From an uncultured Coriobacteriaceae bacterium (lineage in GTDB: Bacteria > Actinomycetota > Coriobacteriia > Coriobacteriales > Coriobacteriaceae), in contig CALULH010000006.1 of NCBI GenBank assembly GCA_944321435.1, forward strand, positions 1 through 64,000: a stretch of 64,000 nucleotides of DNA. Direction: 5' to 3'. The notes under the pieces are model-generated. The model did not search any database. It had not been told where the DNA came from and saw only the letters and a program-made list of their open reading frames with translations. This document shows, piece by piece, positions 41,954 to 52,536 of the stretch (position 1 is its first letter; each line of letters begins with the position of its first letter). Both the position numbers and the translations under genes were made by a program.

Positions 41954-42019
41954 AAAGCGTCGCACAGCTTGCACCGAACGGTTGTTTTCGACCGCGTTGC
42001 GCAAGCTGTGCGACGCTTT
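41954..42019. repeat. Perfect 19-bp inverted repeat with a 28-nt loop
   Basis: AAAGCGTCGCACAGCTTGC at 41954-41972 and its exact complement at 42001-42019. It lies in the 538-bp spacer 41690-42227 between the pyk terminator and the serC start. Apart from the terminator at 42137, nothing else was recognised there. Confidence 0.85.
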
Positions 42020-42136
42020 CCCCAAGGTGCGCCGGCGGAGGCCGCACTGTAGGCCGTGCCTCTATGGGACACATACCGGGAACGCGCCCCTGCGCCACGT
42101 CAAGCGCGGCCTACCGTGGCGCCGGGGCGCAAAAAA

Positions 42137-42161
42137 CGGCCGCCCCGGGATGGGGCGGCCG
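42137..42161 (-). terminator. Terminator of pyruvate kinase copy 1
   Basis: CGGCCGCCCC / GGGGCGGCCG with loop GGGAT, followed on the minus strand by TTTTTT (42131-42136). The sequence is nearly identical to the terminator at 43838. Confidence 0.88.
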
Positions 42162-42227
42162 CGGTGTCGGCCTGCGTGAAGAGCGGCCGCCCGGGACAGG
42201 GAGGCCGGCCAGCGTGCGGGCCCGAGC

Positions 42228-43688
42228 CTATCTTACCTGGGCCACGTACACCACGTTGGTGCAGGTCTGGCTGTCCTGCAAGGTGACCGAGGTGGCCGGG
42301 TCGCCCACGGTGAGCACCACGATATCGCCCTCGCGCACCACCTCGCGCTCCTTGGCCTCGTCGATGGCGCCCTGCACGATGAAGCCCACGTCGCCGATAC
42401 CCTCGCGCAGCACCGGCTGCACGCCCCAGTAGATGGACATCTTGCGCACCGCCCAGTCGTAGGGCGTGATGGCCAAGATGGGCAGCGACGGGCGGAAGTT
42501 GGACACCAGGCGCGCGGAGCGGCCCGTTGACGTGGGCACCAGGATGGCGCGCGCCTTCACGTTGAAGGCGGTGGTGACGGCCGCCAGGCCCACGGCGTTG
42601 TTGATGATGGTGGCGCCCTTCTCGTCCAAGTGGAGGTCGAAGTTGGCGTGCTCGGGCATCGTGGCCTCGGCGATAAGCGCGATATTGGCCATCATCTTGA
42701 CGGCTTCGACCGGGTACTTGCCGGCCGCCGTCTCGCCGGAGAGCATAATGGCGTCCGTGCCGTCGTTGATGGCGTTGGCCACGTCGGTGACCTCGGCGCG
42801 TGTGGGGCGCGGGTTGCGGATCATGGAGTCGAGCATCTGCGTGGCGGTGATCACGGCCTTGTAGGCTTTGTTGCACTTCTGGATGATCTCCTTCTGGATC
42901 GTGGGGCAGACCTCGGGGGCCACCTCCACGCCCAGGTCGCCGCGGGCGACCATGATGCCGTCCGAGGGCTCCAGGATCTCGTCGAAGTGATAGACCGCCG
43001 TCGCGCACTCGATCTTGGGGAACACGCCCACGTGGGTGCCGCCGTTCTCGTCGCAGAGCCTGCGGATCTCGCGCACGCCCTCGGCGTCGCGGATAAACGA
43101 GGCCGCGATGAAGTCGATGCCCTCCTTGAGGCCGAAGAGGATGTCGGCGCGGTCCTGCTCGGTGATGGCGGGCAGGCTGAGCTTGGCATTGGGGACGTTC
43201 ACGCCCTTGCGCTCCCCCAGCTCGCCTCCGTTGTCGACGGTGCAGACGATATCCTGCCCGTCGATGCCCGTAACCGTAAGCCCGATGAGCCCGTCGTCTA
43301 TGAGGATGGTGCCCCCTACGCAGACCTCGCGCGGGAGCTCAAGATGATCCAGGTAGAAGTGCTCGGCGTTGCCCAGGCGCTCCTCGGAGGTCTCGGCCGC
43401 GGTGACCGTGACCGTGGAGCCCTGCTCCAGCCGCACCTTGGCATGTCCCTCCAGAAGGCCAGTGCGGATTTCGGGGCCCTTGGTGTCCAGCAGGATGGCC
43501 ACCGGCATTCCCAGCTCGGCCGATACGCGCTTGACGCGCTCCATGCGCTCGTGGTGCTCGGCATGGCTGCCGTGGCTGAAGTTGAAGCGCGCCACGTTCA
43601 TGCCGGACTTGATCATCTCGCGCAGTACGCCCTCGTCGTCGCAGGCAGGTCCCATGGTGCACACGATCTTGGTCCGCTTGGTCGGCAT
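42228..43688 (-). CDS. pyk: Pyruvate kinase, copy 1
   Basis: The 486-residue glycolytic enzyme converts PEP and ADP to pyruvate and ATP. It shows TKIVCTMGPACDDEG, MNVARFNFSHGSHAEHHERM, LLDTKGPEIRTGLL, IMVARGDLGVEVAPEV and MLDSMIRNPRPTRAEVTDVA with LSGETAAGKYPVEAV. The C-terminal domain is complete and ends VVYVAQVR, exactly as in copy 2. It lies 299 bp downstream of copy 2, with which it forms a tandem pair; each has its own terminator. Confidence 0.96.
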   Translation of the reverse strand: MPTKRTKIVCTMGPACDDEGVLREMIKSGMNVARFNFSHGSHAEHHERMERVKRVSAELGMPVAILLDTKGPEIRTGLLEGHAKVRLEQGSTVTVTAAETSEERLGNAEHFYLDHLELPREVCVGGTILIDDGLIGLTVTGIDGQDIVCTVDNGGELGERKGVNVPNAKLSLPAITEQDRADILFGLKEGIDFIAASFIRDAEGVREIRRLCDENGGTHVGVFPKIECATAVYHFDEILEPSDGIMVARGDLGVEVAPEVCPTIQKEIIQKCNKAYKAVITATQMLDSMIRNPRPTRAEVTDVANAINDGTDAIMLSGETAAGKYPVEAVKMMANIALIAEATMPEHANFDLHLDEKGATIINNAVGLAAVTTAFNVKARAILVPTSTGRSARLVSNFRPSLPILAITPYDWAVRKMSIYWGVQPVLREGIGDVGFIVQGAIDEAKEREVVREGDIVVLTVGDPATSVTLQDSQTCTNVVYVAQVR

Positions 43689-43837
43689 GCCGTCCTCCTC
43701 ACACCCCTGCCCGCGCCTTACGCGCCGGGCATCTCCCTTGTCAACCGCTCCTTACGTATCACTCTACCCCCTGCTTCCTCAAAAAACCGCGGCATGGGGA
43801 GAAATCCCTGCATATCCTGCGAGAAGAGCAAAGAAAA

Positions 43838-43863
43838 CGGCCGCCCCGGGGTGGGGGCGGCCG
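43838..43863 (-). terminator. Terminator of pyruvate kinase copy 2
   Basis: The same 10-bp stem as at 42137 (CGGCCGCCCC/GGGGCGGCCG), followed by TTTTCTT on the minus strand. It shows that the duplicated unit included the terminator. Confidence 0.85.
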
Positions 43864-43987
43864 CTCAGCACGCGGGTCAGGAGGGCCCAAGGTTGCGGCG
43901 AAAGAAAAACGCATGCGCCAAGCTGGTAAGGCGCATTGGCTTGATCCGTGAGGCCAGGCGCTCCGGCCCCGCGCAGCGTCAGCTAGG

Positions 43988-45460
43988 CTAACGTACCTGG
44001 GCCACGTAGACCACGTTGGTACTCGTGGTCTGCCTTTTGCTCATGTCCTCGATGGTGACCGACGTTGCCGGGTCTCCGGCGGTGATGACCACGATGTCGC
44101 CTTCCTTGGCAAAGCCGCGCTCCTTGGCCTCCTCGATGGCGCCCGAAACGATGTAGCGCACGTCGCCCATGCCCTCGCGGCAGACAGGCTCAACGCCCCA
44201 GTACAGCGTCATCTTGTTGACGGCCCACCAGTACGGCGTGATGGCGAGGATCGGCAGAGAGGGACGGAAGTTGGAGACGAGGCTCGCCGACCGGCCCGTG
44301 AACGTGGGTACCAGAATGGCGCGGGCCTTCACGTTGAAGGCCGTGTTCACGGCGGCCAGGCCCACGGCGTTGTTGATGACCGTGATGCCCTTCTCGTCCG
44401 TATGCAGGTCAAACGTGCGGTGCTCGGGCAGCGTGGCCTCGGCGATAAGCGCCACGTTGGCCATCATCTTGACGGCCTCGAGCGGGTACTTGCCGGCCGC
44501 CGTCTCGCCGGAGAGCATCACGGCGTCCGTGCCGTCATCAATGGCGTTTGCCACGTCGGTGACCTCGGCGCGCGTCGGGCGCGGGTTGCGGATCATGGAG
44601 TCGAGCATCTGGGTGGCGGTGATGACCGGCTTGTACGCCTTGTTGCACTTGCTGATGATCTCCTTCTGCACCGTGGGGCACACCTCGGGCGCGATCTCCA
44701 CGCCCAGGTCGCCGCGGGCCACCATGATGCCGTCGGCCGCCTCGAGGATGTCGTCGAAGTGGTACACGGCCGTGGCGCACTCGATCTTGGGCAGCACGGC
44801 AACGTACTCGCCGCCGTTCTCGTCGCAGAGTTTGCGCAGCTCCCGCACGCCGGCGGCGTCGCGGATGAAAGACGCGGCGATGAAGTCGATGCCCTCCTTG
44901 AGGCCGAAGAGAATGTCCTCGCGGTCGCGTTCGGTGATGGTGGGCAGGCTCAGGTTGGCGTTGGGAACGTTGACGCCCTTGCGCTCGCCCAGCTCGCCGC
45001 CGTTCTCCACCGTGCACAGGATATCCTGGCCGTCGACGGAGTCGACCGTGAGGCCGATAAGCCCGTCGTCGATGAGAATGGTGCCGCCCACGTGCACTTC
45101 CTGCGGCAACGCAAGGTGATCCAGGTAGAAGTGCTCGGCGTTGCCCAGCCGTTCCTCGGAGGTCTCGGCCGCCGTCACGGTGACCTGGGAGCCGGCGGTC
45201 AGCATGACCTTGGCATGGCCCTCGAGCAAGCCCGTGCGGATCTCGGGGCCCTTGGTGTCCAGCAGGATGCCCACCGGGATGCCCTCCTCGCGCGAGATGC
45301 GCTTGACGCGCTCCATGCGCTCGTGGTGCTCCTCATAGCTGCCGTGGCTGAAGTTGAAGCGCGCGACGTTCATGCCCGCGCGCATCATCTCGCGCAGTGT
45401 CTCGTCGTCGTCGCACGCCGGCCCCATGGTGCACACGATCTTGGTTCGCTTGAGTAACAT
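43988..45460 (-). CDS. pyk: Pyruvate kinase, copy 2
   Basis: The 490-residue protein is collinear with copy 1 and differs mostly by conservative changes: MLLKRTKIVCTMGPACDDDE, MNVARFNFSHGSYEEHHERM, IMVARGDLGVEIAPEV. A four-residue insertion lies near the C-terminus (EDMSKRQTTSTNVVYVAQVR against QDSQTCTNVVYVAQVR). All catalytic motifs are intact, so both copies should be active. Different promoters or effectors could separate their roles; the sequence does not show which. Confidence 0.95.
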   Translation of the reverse strand: MLLKRTKIVCTMGPACDDDETLREMMRAGMNVARFNFSHGSYEEHHERMERVKRISREEGIPVGILLDTKGPEIRTGLLEGHAKVMLTAGSQVTVTAAETSEERLGNAEHFYLDHLALPQEVHVGGTILIDDGLIGLTVDSVDGQDILCTVENGGELGERKGVNVPNANLSLPTITERDREDILFGLKEGIDFIAASFIRDAAGVRELRKLCDENGGEYVAVLPKIECATAVYHFDDILEAADGIMVARGDLGVEIAPEVCPTVQKEIISKCNKAYKPVITATQMLDSMIRNPRPTRAEVTDVANAIDDGTDAVMLSGETAAGKYPLEAVKMMANVALIAEATLPEHRTFDLHTDEKGITVINNAVGLAAVNTAFNVKARAILVPTFTGRSASLVSNFRPSLPILAITPYWWAVNKMTLYWGVEPVCREGMGDVRYIVSGAIEEAKERGFAKEGDIVVITAGDPATSVTIEDMSKRQTTSTNVVYVAQVR

Positions 45461-45727
45461 GCGAAAACCCCGTTTCTAACGCGTTCCTAACGTATCCCCT
45501 GCTCCTGCAAGCAAACCCGTCCCGCACGGACCGGCGTCTCCTCACGCCTCCCGTGTCCCCATGCAGGCGACAAGCGCCTCCCGGACAGGCGACAGCTGGC
45601 CCCATATTACCCCGCCCGAAGCCGCCCCCGCGGTAAGGATCTCGTAACGAAGGAAAACTGGTAGCACGGCGGTATATCCCCGCGCCGCGCATCGCGCATA
45701 AGCGCGGCGCCTTCGCCGCAAAAAAAC

Positions 45728-45763
45728 AGCCCGGCCCGCAGGCTGAGCGCTGCGGGCCGGGCT
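45728..45763 (-). terminator. Terminator of nagA
   Basis: AGCCCGGCCCGCA (45728-45740) pairs with TGCGGGCCGGGCT (45751-45763), followed by a long T-run on the minus strand. Nothing else was recognised in the 333-bp spacer 45461-45793. Confidence 0.9.
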
Positions 45764-45793
45764 TGGCGAGCTCAAAGCTTGAGCAAGGGGCGC

Positions 45794-46963
45794 TTACGCG
45801 TTGGCGGAGACGCCTCCCACGTACGTGTCGGCAAGCGTCATGTCGGCGTTGAAGATGGTGAGGTCGGCGGGGCGGCCGGGCTTGATGAAGCCCACCTTGC
45901 CGTCAACGTGCGCCGACATGGCCGCGACCTCGGACGCCATGCGGATGGCCTGATCGGCGGTGACGATCTGCCAGTCCACCATGTTCTTGACGCCCTCGGC
46001 AAGCGTCAGGACCGATCCCGCGATATTGCCGGTGGTGCCGTCGTCGTTGCGCAGGTAGCACAGGCCGCCCTTCATAACCACGGGCATGCCGCCGGACACG
46101 TAGTCGCCCTCGGGCATGCCGCCGCAGCCCAGGCAGTCGGTGATGAGCACGGTGTGCTGCCAGCCCTTGGCGTCCACAAGCGCCTTGATGGCGGCCGGCT
46201 TGACATGGCGCCCGTCGCAGATGATCTCGGCGTAGGTGTTGGGCGTCGTCATGGCGCAGCCGGTCACGCCGGGATCGCGGTGGTGCAGGCCGCGCTGCCC
46301 GTTGTACGTGTGCACAAAGCAGCTGGCGCCGGCGTTCACCGCGGCAAGGGTCTCGTCGTAGGTGGCGTCGGAATGGCCGATGGCGGTGACCACGCCCTCG
46401 GCGTCGAGTGCGGCGATGTAGGCGGCGGCGCCGGGCTTCTCGGCCGCAAGCGCGCTCTTGACGATGCGCCCGCCGGCCTTCTGCTGCCAGTCGGCGAAGA
46501 CCTCGTAGGTGGGGTCGAGCAGGTACACGGGGTTCTGCGCGCCCACGTGCTTCATGGTGAAGAACGGGCCCTCCAGATAGATGCCCGCAATGCGCGCGCC
46601 GAAGAAGTCCGGGCCGCGCTCCTCGTCGGCCCGGGCGATGGCGGCGCACTGCTCGCCGATGCGCTCGGGGTCGTCGGTGAAGGTGGTGGGCAGCCATGCG
46701 GTGGTGCCGCGACGCGCCAGCTCGGCGCTCGAAACGTTCACGCCCTCTGCGTCGCGCTCGTCGGCGGCGTGGTTGAAGAAGCCGTGGATGTGCGTATCCA
46801 CCAGGCCGGGGCCGACGATGGCGCCGGGGTACTCCTTAACCGGGCAGTCCGGCTTCTCGGGCGTCCACACGCCAAAGCGCCCGTCCTCCACGGTCAGGTA
46901 CCCGCCCTGCATGGTGGCACCGGGCAGTACGAACCTACTAGCTGAAACGGCAAACGTGCTCAT
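45794..46963 (-). CDS. nagA: N-acetylglucosamine-6-phosphate deacetylase
   Basis: The 389-residue amidohydrolase removes acetate from GlcNAc-6-P. It shows GPGLVDTHIHGFFNHA (metal HxH), IYLEGPFFTMKHVGAQNP (metal Glu), VTAIGHSDATYDETLAAV and FVHTYNGQRGLHHRDPG (metal His), and TDCLGCGGMPEGDYVSGG with the catalytic Asp. The gene follows a GntR regulator and mannose-type PTS genes, so it should serve uptake of an N-acetylated amino sugar. No nagB was seen in the window. Confidence 0.94.
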   Translation of the reverse strand: MSTFAVSASRFVLPGATMQGGYLTVEDGRFGVWTPEKPDCPVKEYPGAIVGPGLVDTHIHGFFNHAADERDAEGVNVSSAELARRGTTAWLPTTFTDDPERIGEQCAAIARADEERGPDFFGARIAGIYLEGPFFTMKHVGAQNPVYLLDPTYEVFADWQQKAGGRIVKSALAAEKPGAAAYIAALDAEGVVTAIGHSDATYDETLAAVNAGASCFVHTYNGQRGLHHRDPGVTGCAMTTPNTYAEIICDGRHVKPAAIKALVDAKGWQHTVLITDCLGCGGMPEGDYVSGGMPVVMKGGLCYLRNDDGTTGNIAGSVLTLAEGVKNMVDWQIVTADQAIRMASEVAAMSAHVDGKVGFIKPGRPADLTIFNADMTLADTYVGGVSANA

Positions 46964-47043
46964 AACGCTCTTCCCCCTTTGATAGGGACCGATAGACGAG
47001 AAAAGCGGAGCGCAAGCGCCCCGCCCACTACCTGCGTGACCCC

Positions 47044-47772
47044 TTATGCCCGATGATGGGTCACGGTGTACTTGAACTGATCGGCACGCGCCACCGACCG
47101 CGTAAACTCCACGATCTCCTCGTCGGTGTTGAGCGTGGTGCGCGCGAGGTCCAGGACCGGCGCGCCCTCGTTGATCTCCAGAAGGCGCGCGTCCTTCAGG
47201 CGCGCCACGCTTGCGTAGACCTCCTCGACCGCCGTGCGGATGCGCTGTCCGTAGTCCTGCTCGATCACGTCGTACAGCGACCGGTTCTCAAGCTCCCCGG
47301 GCGACAGCGCCGGGAAGACGCGGGCCGGCAGGTAGGACCGCTCCACCATGAGCGGCATGCCGTCGGCGGACCGCAGGCGCTTCAGCTTGAAGAGCTTCTC
47401 GCCCTGGGCGCACTTGAGGTGCCCGGCAAGGTACTTGTCGGCGTCCAGCTCGCGGAACTCAAGGATGACGGTCTCGGGGTCGCGCCCCATCTTGCGCATC
47501 TGCTCGGTGAAACTGTAGACCTGCATGATGTCGGTGGCCTGGGAGGTCTTGTCGGTCACGAACGTTCCCTTGCCATGGCGCTTGCGCACCAGCCCCAGGT
47601 TCTCGAGCTCCTGCAGCGCCAAGCGCACCGTCGTGCGGCTCAGGCCGTAGCGCACGGAGAGCTCGCGCTCCGAGGGGAGCATGTCGTTGGGCTCCAGCTC
47701 GTTTTCGATCTTGTCGCGCAGTGCGTCCACCAGCTGCTCGTACAGCGGCTGCTTTCTCATGGCGGTGCTCAT
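47044..47772 (-). CDS. GntR-family regulator with UTRA domain (NagR/DasR type)
   Basis: The 242-residue regulator has an N-terminal winged HTH (YEQLVDALRDKIENELEPND, LPSERELSVRYGLSRTTVRLAL, RKRHGKGTFV) and a C-terminal UTRA effector domain (LKRLRSADGMPLMVERSYLP, EFTRSVARADQFKYTV). NagR and DasR use GlcNAc-6-P or glucosamine-6-P as effector. Position between nagA and PTS genes fits control of this locus. The start at 47772 follows GGGAGCCGACC. Confidence 0.93.
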   Translation of the reverse strand: MSTAMRKQPLYEQLVDALRDKIENELEPNDMLPSERELSVRYGLSRTTVRLALQELENLGLVRKRHGKGTFVTDKTSQATDIMQVYSFTEQMRKMGRDPETVILEFRELDADKYLAGHLKCAQGEKLFKLKRLRSADGMPLMVERSYLPARVFPALSPGELENRSLYDVIEQDYGQRIRTAVEEVYASVARLKDARLLEINEGAPVLDLARTTLNTDEEIVEFTRSVARADQFKYTVTHHRA

Positions 47773-47833
47773 GGTCGGCTCCCTTGCGTGTATGCGAGCC
47801 GTCGTGTGCCCTGCGCAAACGGCTGGAAGAAAA

Positions 47834-47871
47834 CCCCGGGCGCTGCTTGCGCGGCCGGCAAGCGCCCGGGG
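47834..47871 (-). terminator. Terminator of the mannose-type EIIB gene
   Basis: CCCCGGGCGCT (47834-47844) with its complement at 47861-47871; TTTTCTTC follows on the minus strand. Confidence 0.85.
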
Positions 47872-47892
47872 ATGACGGTAACGGAACGGCCC

Positions 47893-48375
47893 TTAGGCGA
47901 ACAGCTTGCCCAGGTCCTCGACGGGCGTGCTGGGAACGCGCTGGATCTCGAGCTCAACGCCCGCATCCTGCAGCTCCTTGAAGGCGGCAACGTCGGCGTC
48001 GTCCACGGCGACGGCGGTGGCGACCTGGTGCTTGCCCTCGGCCATGTGCATGTTGCCGATGTTGACCTTCTTGATCGGCACGCCGCCCTTCACGAGCGCG
48101 GCAACGTCCTGCGGGGTCTCGGCAACGATGAAGATCTGGTCCTTCTCGCCCGCCTTGGCGGTGAACTCGACGGTCTTGTCGAGCGACAGGAACTTGGTCT
48201 CGACGCCCTTCGGCGCGGCCATGCGCATGAGGTTCTGACGCATGGTGTTGGTGGCGACGTCGTTGTTGGCCACGATGATGAGGTTGGCGCCGAGGGTTGC
48301 GTTCCACTGCGTCGCGATCTGCCCGTGGATCAGGCGGTTGTCGATGCGGGTGAGAAGAATGTTGGGCTCTGCCAT
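47893..48375 (-). CDS. PTS mannose-family EIIB
   Basis: The 160-residue protein begins MAEPNILLTRIDNRLIHGQIATQW; the phospho-His lies in RLIHGQI. This is the AgaV/ManX EIIB domain, as a stand-alone protein. QDVAALVKGGVPIKKVNIGNMH is also typical. EIIA lies 155 bp upstream, but no EIIC or EIID gene of this family is in the window, so the transporter partner must be elsewhere or absent. Confidence 0.93.
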   Translation of the reverse strand: MAEPNILLTRIDNRLIHGQIATQWNATLGANLIIVANNDVATNTMRQNLMRMAAPKGVETKFLSLDKTVEFTAKAGEKDQIFIVAETPQDVAALVKGGVPIKKVNIGNMHMAEGKHQVATAVAVDDADVAAFKELQDAGVELEIQRVPSTPVEDLGKLFA

Positions 48376-48530
48376 GGCTGTTCCTTTCGTACGCGCCCTC
48401 CCTGCGGGCTCCTTCTACGTGTCAAAGCCCGCCTTCGGGGGCGCGGCTTGAGACGCCTTCGTACTGCTCGTTTTTGCGCGGCGGGGGCACGGGCAGGCCC
48501 ACGGCGCAGACGCGCCGGCCGCAAAGACGC

Positions 48531-48968
48531 CTACCGGCCGCCTTCGCCGTCTTCCGGCGGCGGAGCCATAAGGTCGGCAAGGTTCTTATGGGTTATACCC
48601 GCCCCGCCCACCGCGAGCGCGGTTTTCACCAAGGCATCCGCCGCGGTATCGGCCGTGCGGGCAACGAGGCACTCGACGAGCATGGGAAGGTTGGCCCCGG
48701 TCACGACCTCGATACCGGGGGTCTCGGCAGCTGCCATCATGGTCTGATTGAAGGGGGTGCCGCCGAGCAAGTCGACAAAGGCGATAACCCCGTCGGACTC
48801 GGCCGCGAGCTCCGCCAGCGCCTGGCCGAGCACGTCGGCGTACGCACCGGCCTCGGCTTCGCGGAAGGGGACGACGCGGAAAAGCGGCTGGTCGCCCGCA
48901 ACCATCCGGACGGCGCTCGCCAGCCCGGGGGCAAACTCCCCGTGGCCCGTGACGATGAACCCTACCAT
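48531..48968 (-). CDS. PTS mannose-family EIIA
   Basis: The 145-residue protein begins MVGFIVTGHGEFAPGLASAV with the phospho-His in TGHG (residue 9). GVIAFVDLLGGTPFNQTMMAA and VTGANLPMLVECLV are family motifs. The C-terminal 15 residues (APPPEDGEGGR) are disordered. It follows a GAGGAGGGC ribosome site. Confidence 0.92.
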   Translation of the reverse strand: MVGFIVTGHGEFAPGLASAVRMVAGDQPLFRVVPFREAEAGAYADVLGQALAELAAESDGVIAFVDLLGGTPFNQTMMAAAETPGIEVVTGANLPMLVECLVARTADTAADALVKTALAVGGAGITHKNLADLMAPPPEDGEGGR

Positions 48969-49171
48969 GGCGCGCAGCCCTCCTCACAGCGATTTTTGCA
49001 AGCGGATAAGCGCCCGTTGCGCAGTGCTTCTCAACCGCAAAGCAACTGGTAGTAACCACACAGCAGGGCACTTCAAGTATACGTTTTGCACCCAGTCGGT
49101 CAAGGAAGGGCAGCCGCCTGACCCGCCCGCCGCGCTTTTCCTACCGCTCGCAAGAGAGACGGACGTTGGGG

Positions 49172-49241
49172 GCCTGCCACTGGGGACGGGTACGTTTGGC
49201 AGACAGGCGTCTGCCAAACGTACCCGTCCCCAGTGGCAGGC
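49172..49241. repeat. Perfect 33-bp palindromic element, copy B
   Basis: The arms at 49172-49204 and 49209-49241 are perfect inverted copies around the loop AGGC. The core TGGGGACGGGTAC, then three variable bases, then TGGCAGA is shared with copy A. It lies in the 433-bp spacer 48969-49401 together with the opp terminator. Confidence 0.93.
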
Positions 49242-49283
49242 GGCAAGCCCTACCGCGCGCATGAAGGGATGCGCGCAGAAAAA

Positions 49284-49313
49284 GACCCCGCCGGGAAGGA
49301 TCCCGACGGGGTC
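49284..49313 (-). terminator. Terminator of the oligopeptide transporter operon
   Basis: A 13-bp stem with one mismatch (GACCCCG...CGGGGTC), followed by a T-run on the minus strand. Confidence 0.85.
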
Positions 49314-49401
49314 GTCCTCAGCGCGGGGCGCGCAGCCGGCATGGCAGGGACAGCCGCGCGCCCGCGCGTAAAGGAGGCAGCTTCACCGTGGCCGCAGGCG
49401 C

Positions 49402-51564
<2,163 letters not shown>

Positions 51565-51570
51565 AGGCTA

Positions 51571-52536
51571 TCACCGCTTCCTTGCTTTGGGATCGAGGGC
51601 ATCGCGGATGCCGTCGCCGAGCAGGTTGAACGCGAGCACGGTCACGGTGATGGCGAGGCCGGGGAAGATCATGGCGTAGGGCGCCTGGAAGATGTAGTTG
51701 CGGCCGCGGCCCAGCATATCGCCCCACTCGGCCGCCGGCGGCTGCACGCCCAGGCCCAAGAAGCCCAGGGCGGCGGCGTCCAGAATGGCGCCGGAAATGC
51801 CCAGCGTGGCGCGCACGATGATGGAGGGCAGCACGTTGGGGAGCACATGGCGGAAAATGATGACCGCGTCGGTGTCGCCGATGACGCGTGCGGCGGCCAC
51901 GTAGTCGGATTGCTTGACCGAGAGGATCTGGCTGCGCACGATGCGCGCGTACTCGGGGATGGACACCAAGCCGATGGCGACGATAGCCTTGTCGATGCCC
52001 TGTCCCAGCGCCGCCATGAAGGCGATGGCCAAAAGGATGGACGGGATGGCGAGCATCATGTCCATGACGCGCATGATGACGGTGTCCACCACGCCGCCCT
52101 TGTAGCCGGCGATGGCGCCCAGCGCCACGCCGACGACGAGCGAGATCGACATGGAGAGCAAACCGACGGTGAGCGAGATCTGGGTGCCCACCAGCACGCG
52201 GCTGAAGATGTCGCGGCCCTGCTGGTCGGTGCCGAACCAGTGCGCTGCGCTCGGCGCCTGGAACGACTGGGACAGGTCCTGCTGATACGGGTCGTACGGC
52301 AGGACCTGCGGGACGACCGCGGTCACGATGGCGATGACCACCAGAAGAAGGATGAAGAACAGGCTCACCATGGCGGGCTTGTTCTGGGTAAGCGAGTACC
52401 ACATGTCCTTCCACAGGCTCTCGGGCTTGGCCGAGGAACGCTCCGCGTCGGGGGACTCAGGCGGAACGCTCGACGGCGCGGGCTCCTGCTCCTGGAGCAT
52501 GGCGGTGTCGTTGATAAGCTCTGCCACGAGAATCAC
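51571..52536 (-). CDS. oppC: Oligopeptide/dipeptide ABC transporter permease (OppC/DppC)
   Basis: The 321-residue permease has a variable cytosolic N-terminus (about 50 residues, Pro/Glu/Ser-rich), an OppC N-terminal helix and the BPD transmembrane domain with DYVAAARVIGDTDAVIIFRHVLPN (EAA loop). It ends with NLLGDGIRDALDPKARKR. A GTG at 52536 overlaps the oppB stop (GTGA), with a second in-frame GTG nine bases on, so the exact start is uncertain. Confidence 0.94.
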   Translation of the reverse strand: MILVAELINDTAMLQEQEPAPSSVPPESPDAERSSAKPESLWKDMWYSLTQNKPAMVSLFFILLLVVIAIVTAVVPQVLPYDPYQQDLSQSFQAPSAAHWFGTDQQGRDIFSRVLVGTQISLTVGLLSMSISLVVGVALGAIAGYKGGVVDTVIMRVMDMMLAIPSILLAIAFMAALGQGIDKAIVAIGLVSIPEYARIVRSQILSVKQSDYVAAARVIGDTDAVIIFRHVLPNVLPSIIVRATLGISGAILDAAALGFLGLGVQPPAAEWGDMLGRGRNYIFQAPYAMIFPGLAITVTVLAFNLLGDGIRDALDPKARKR

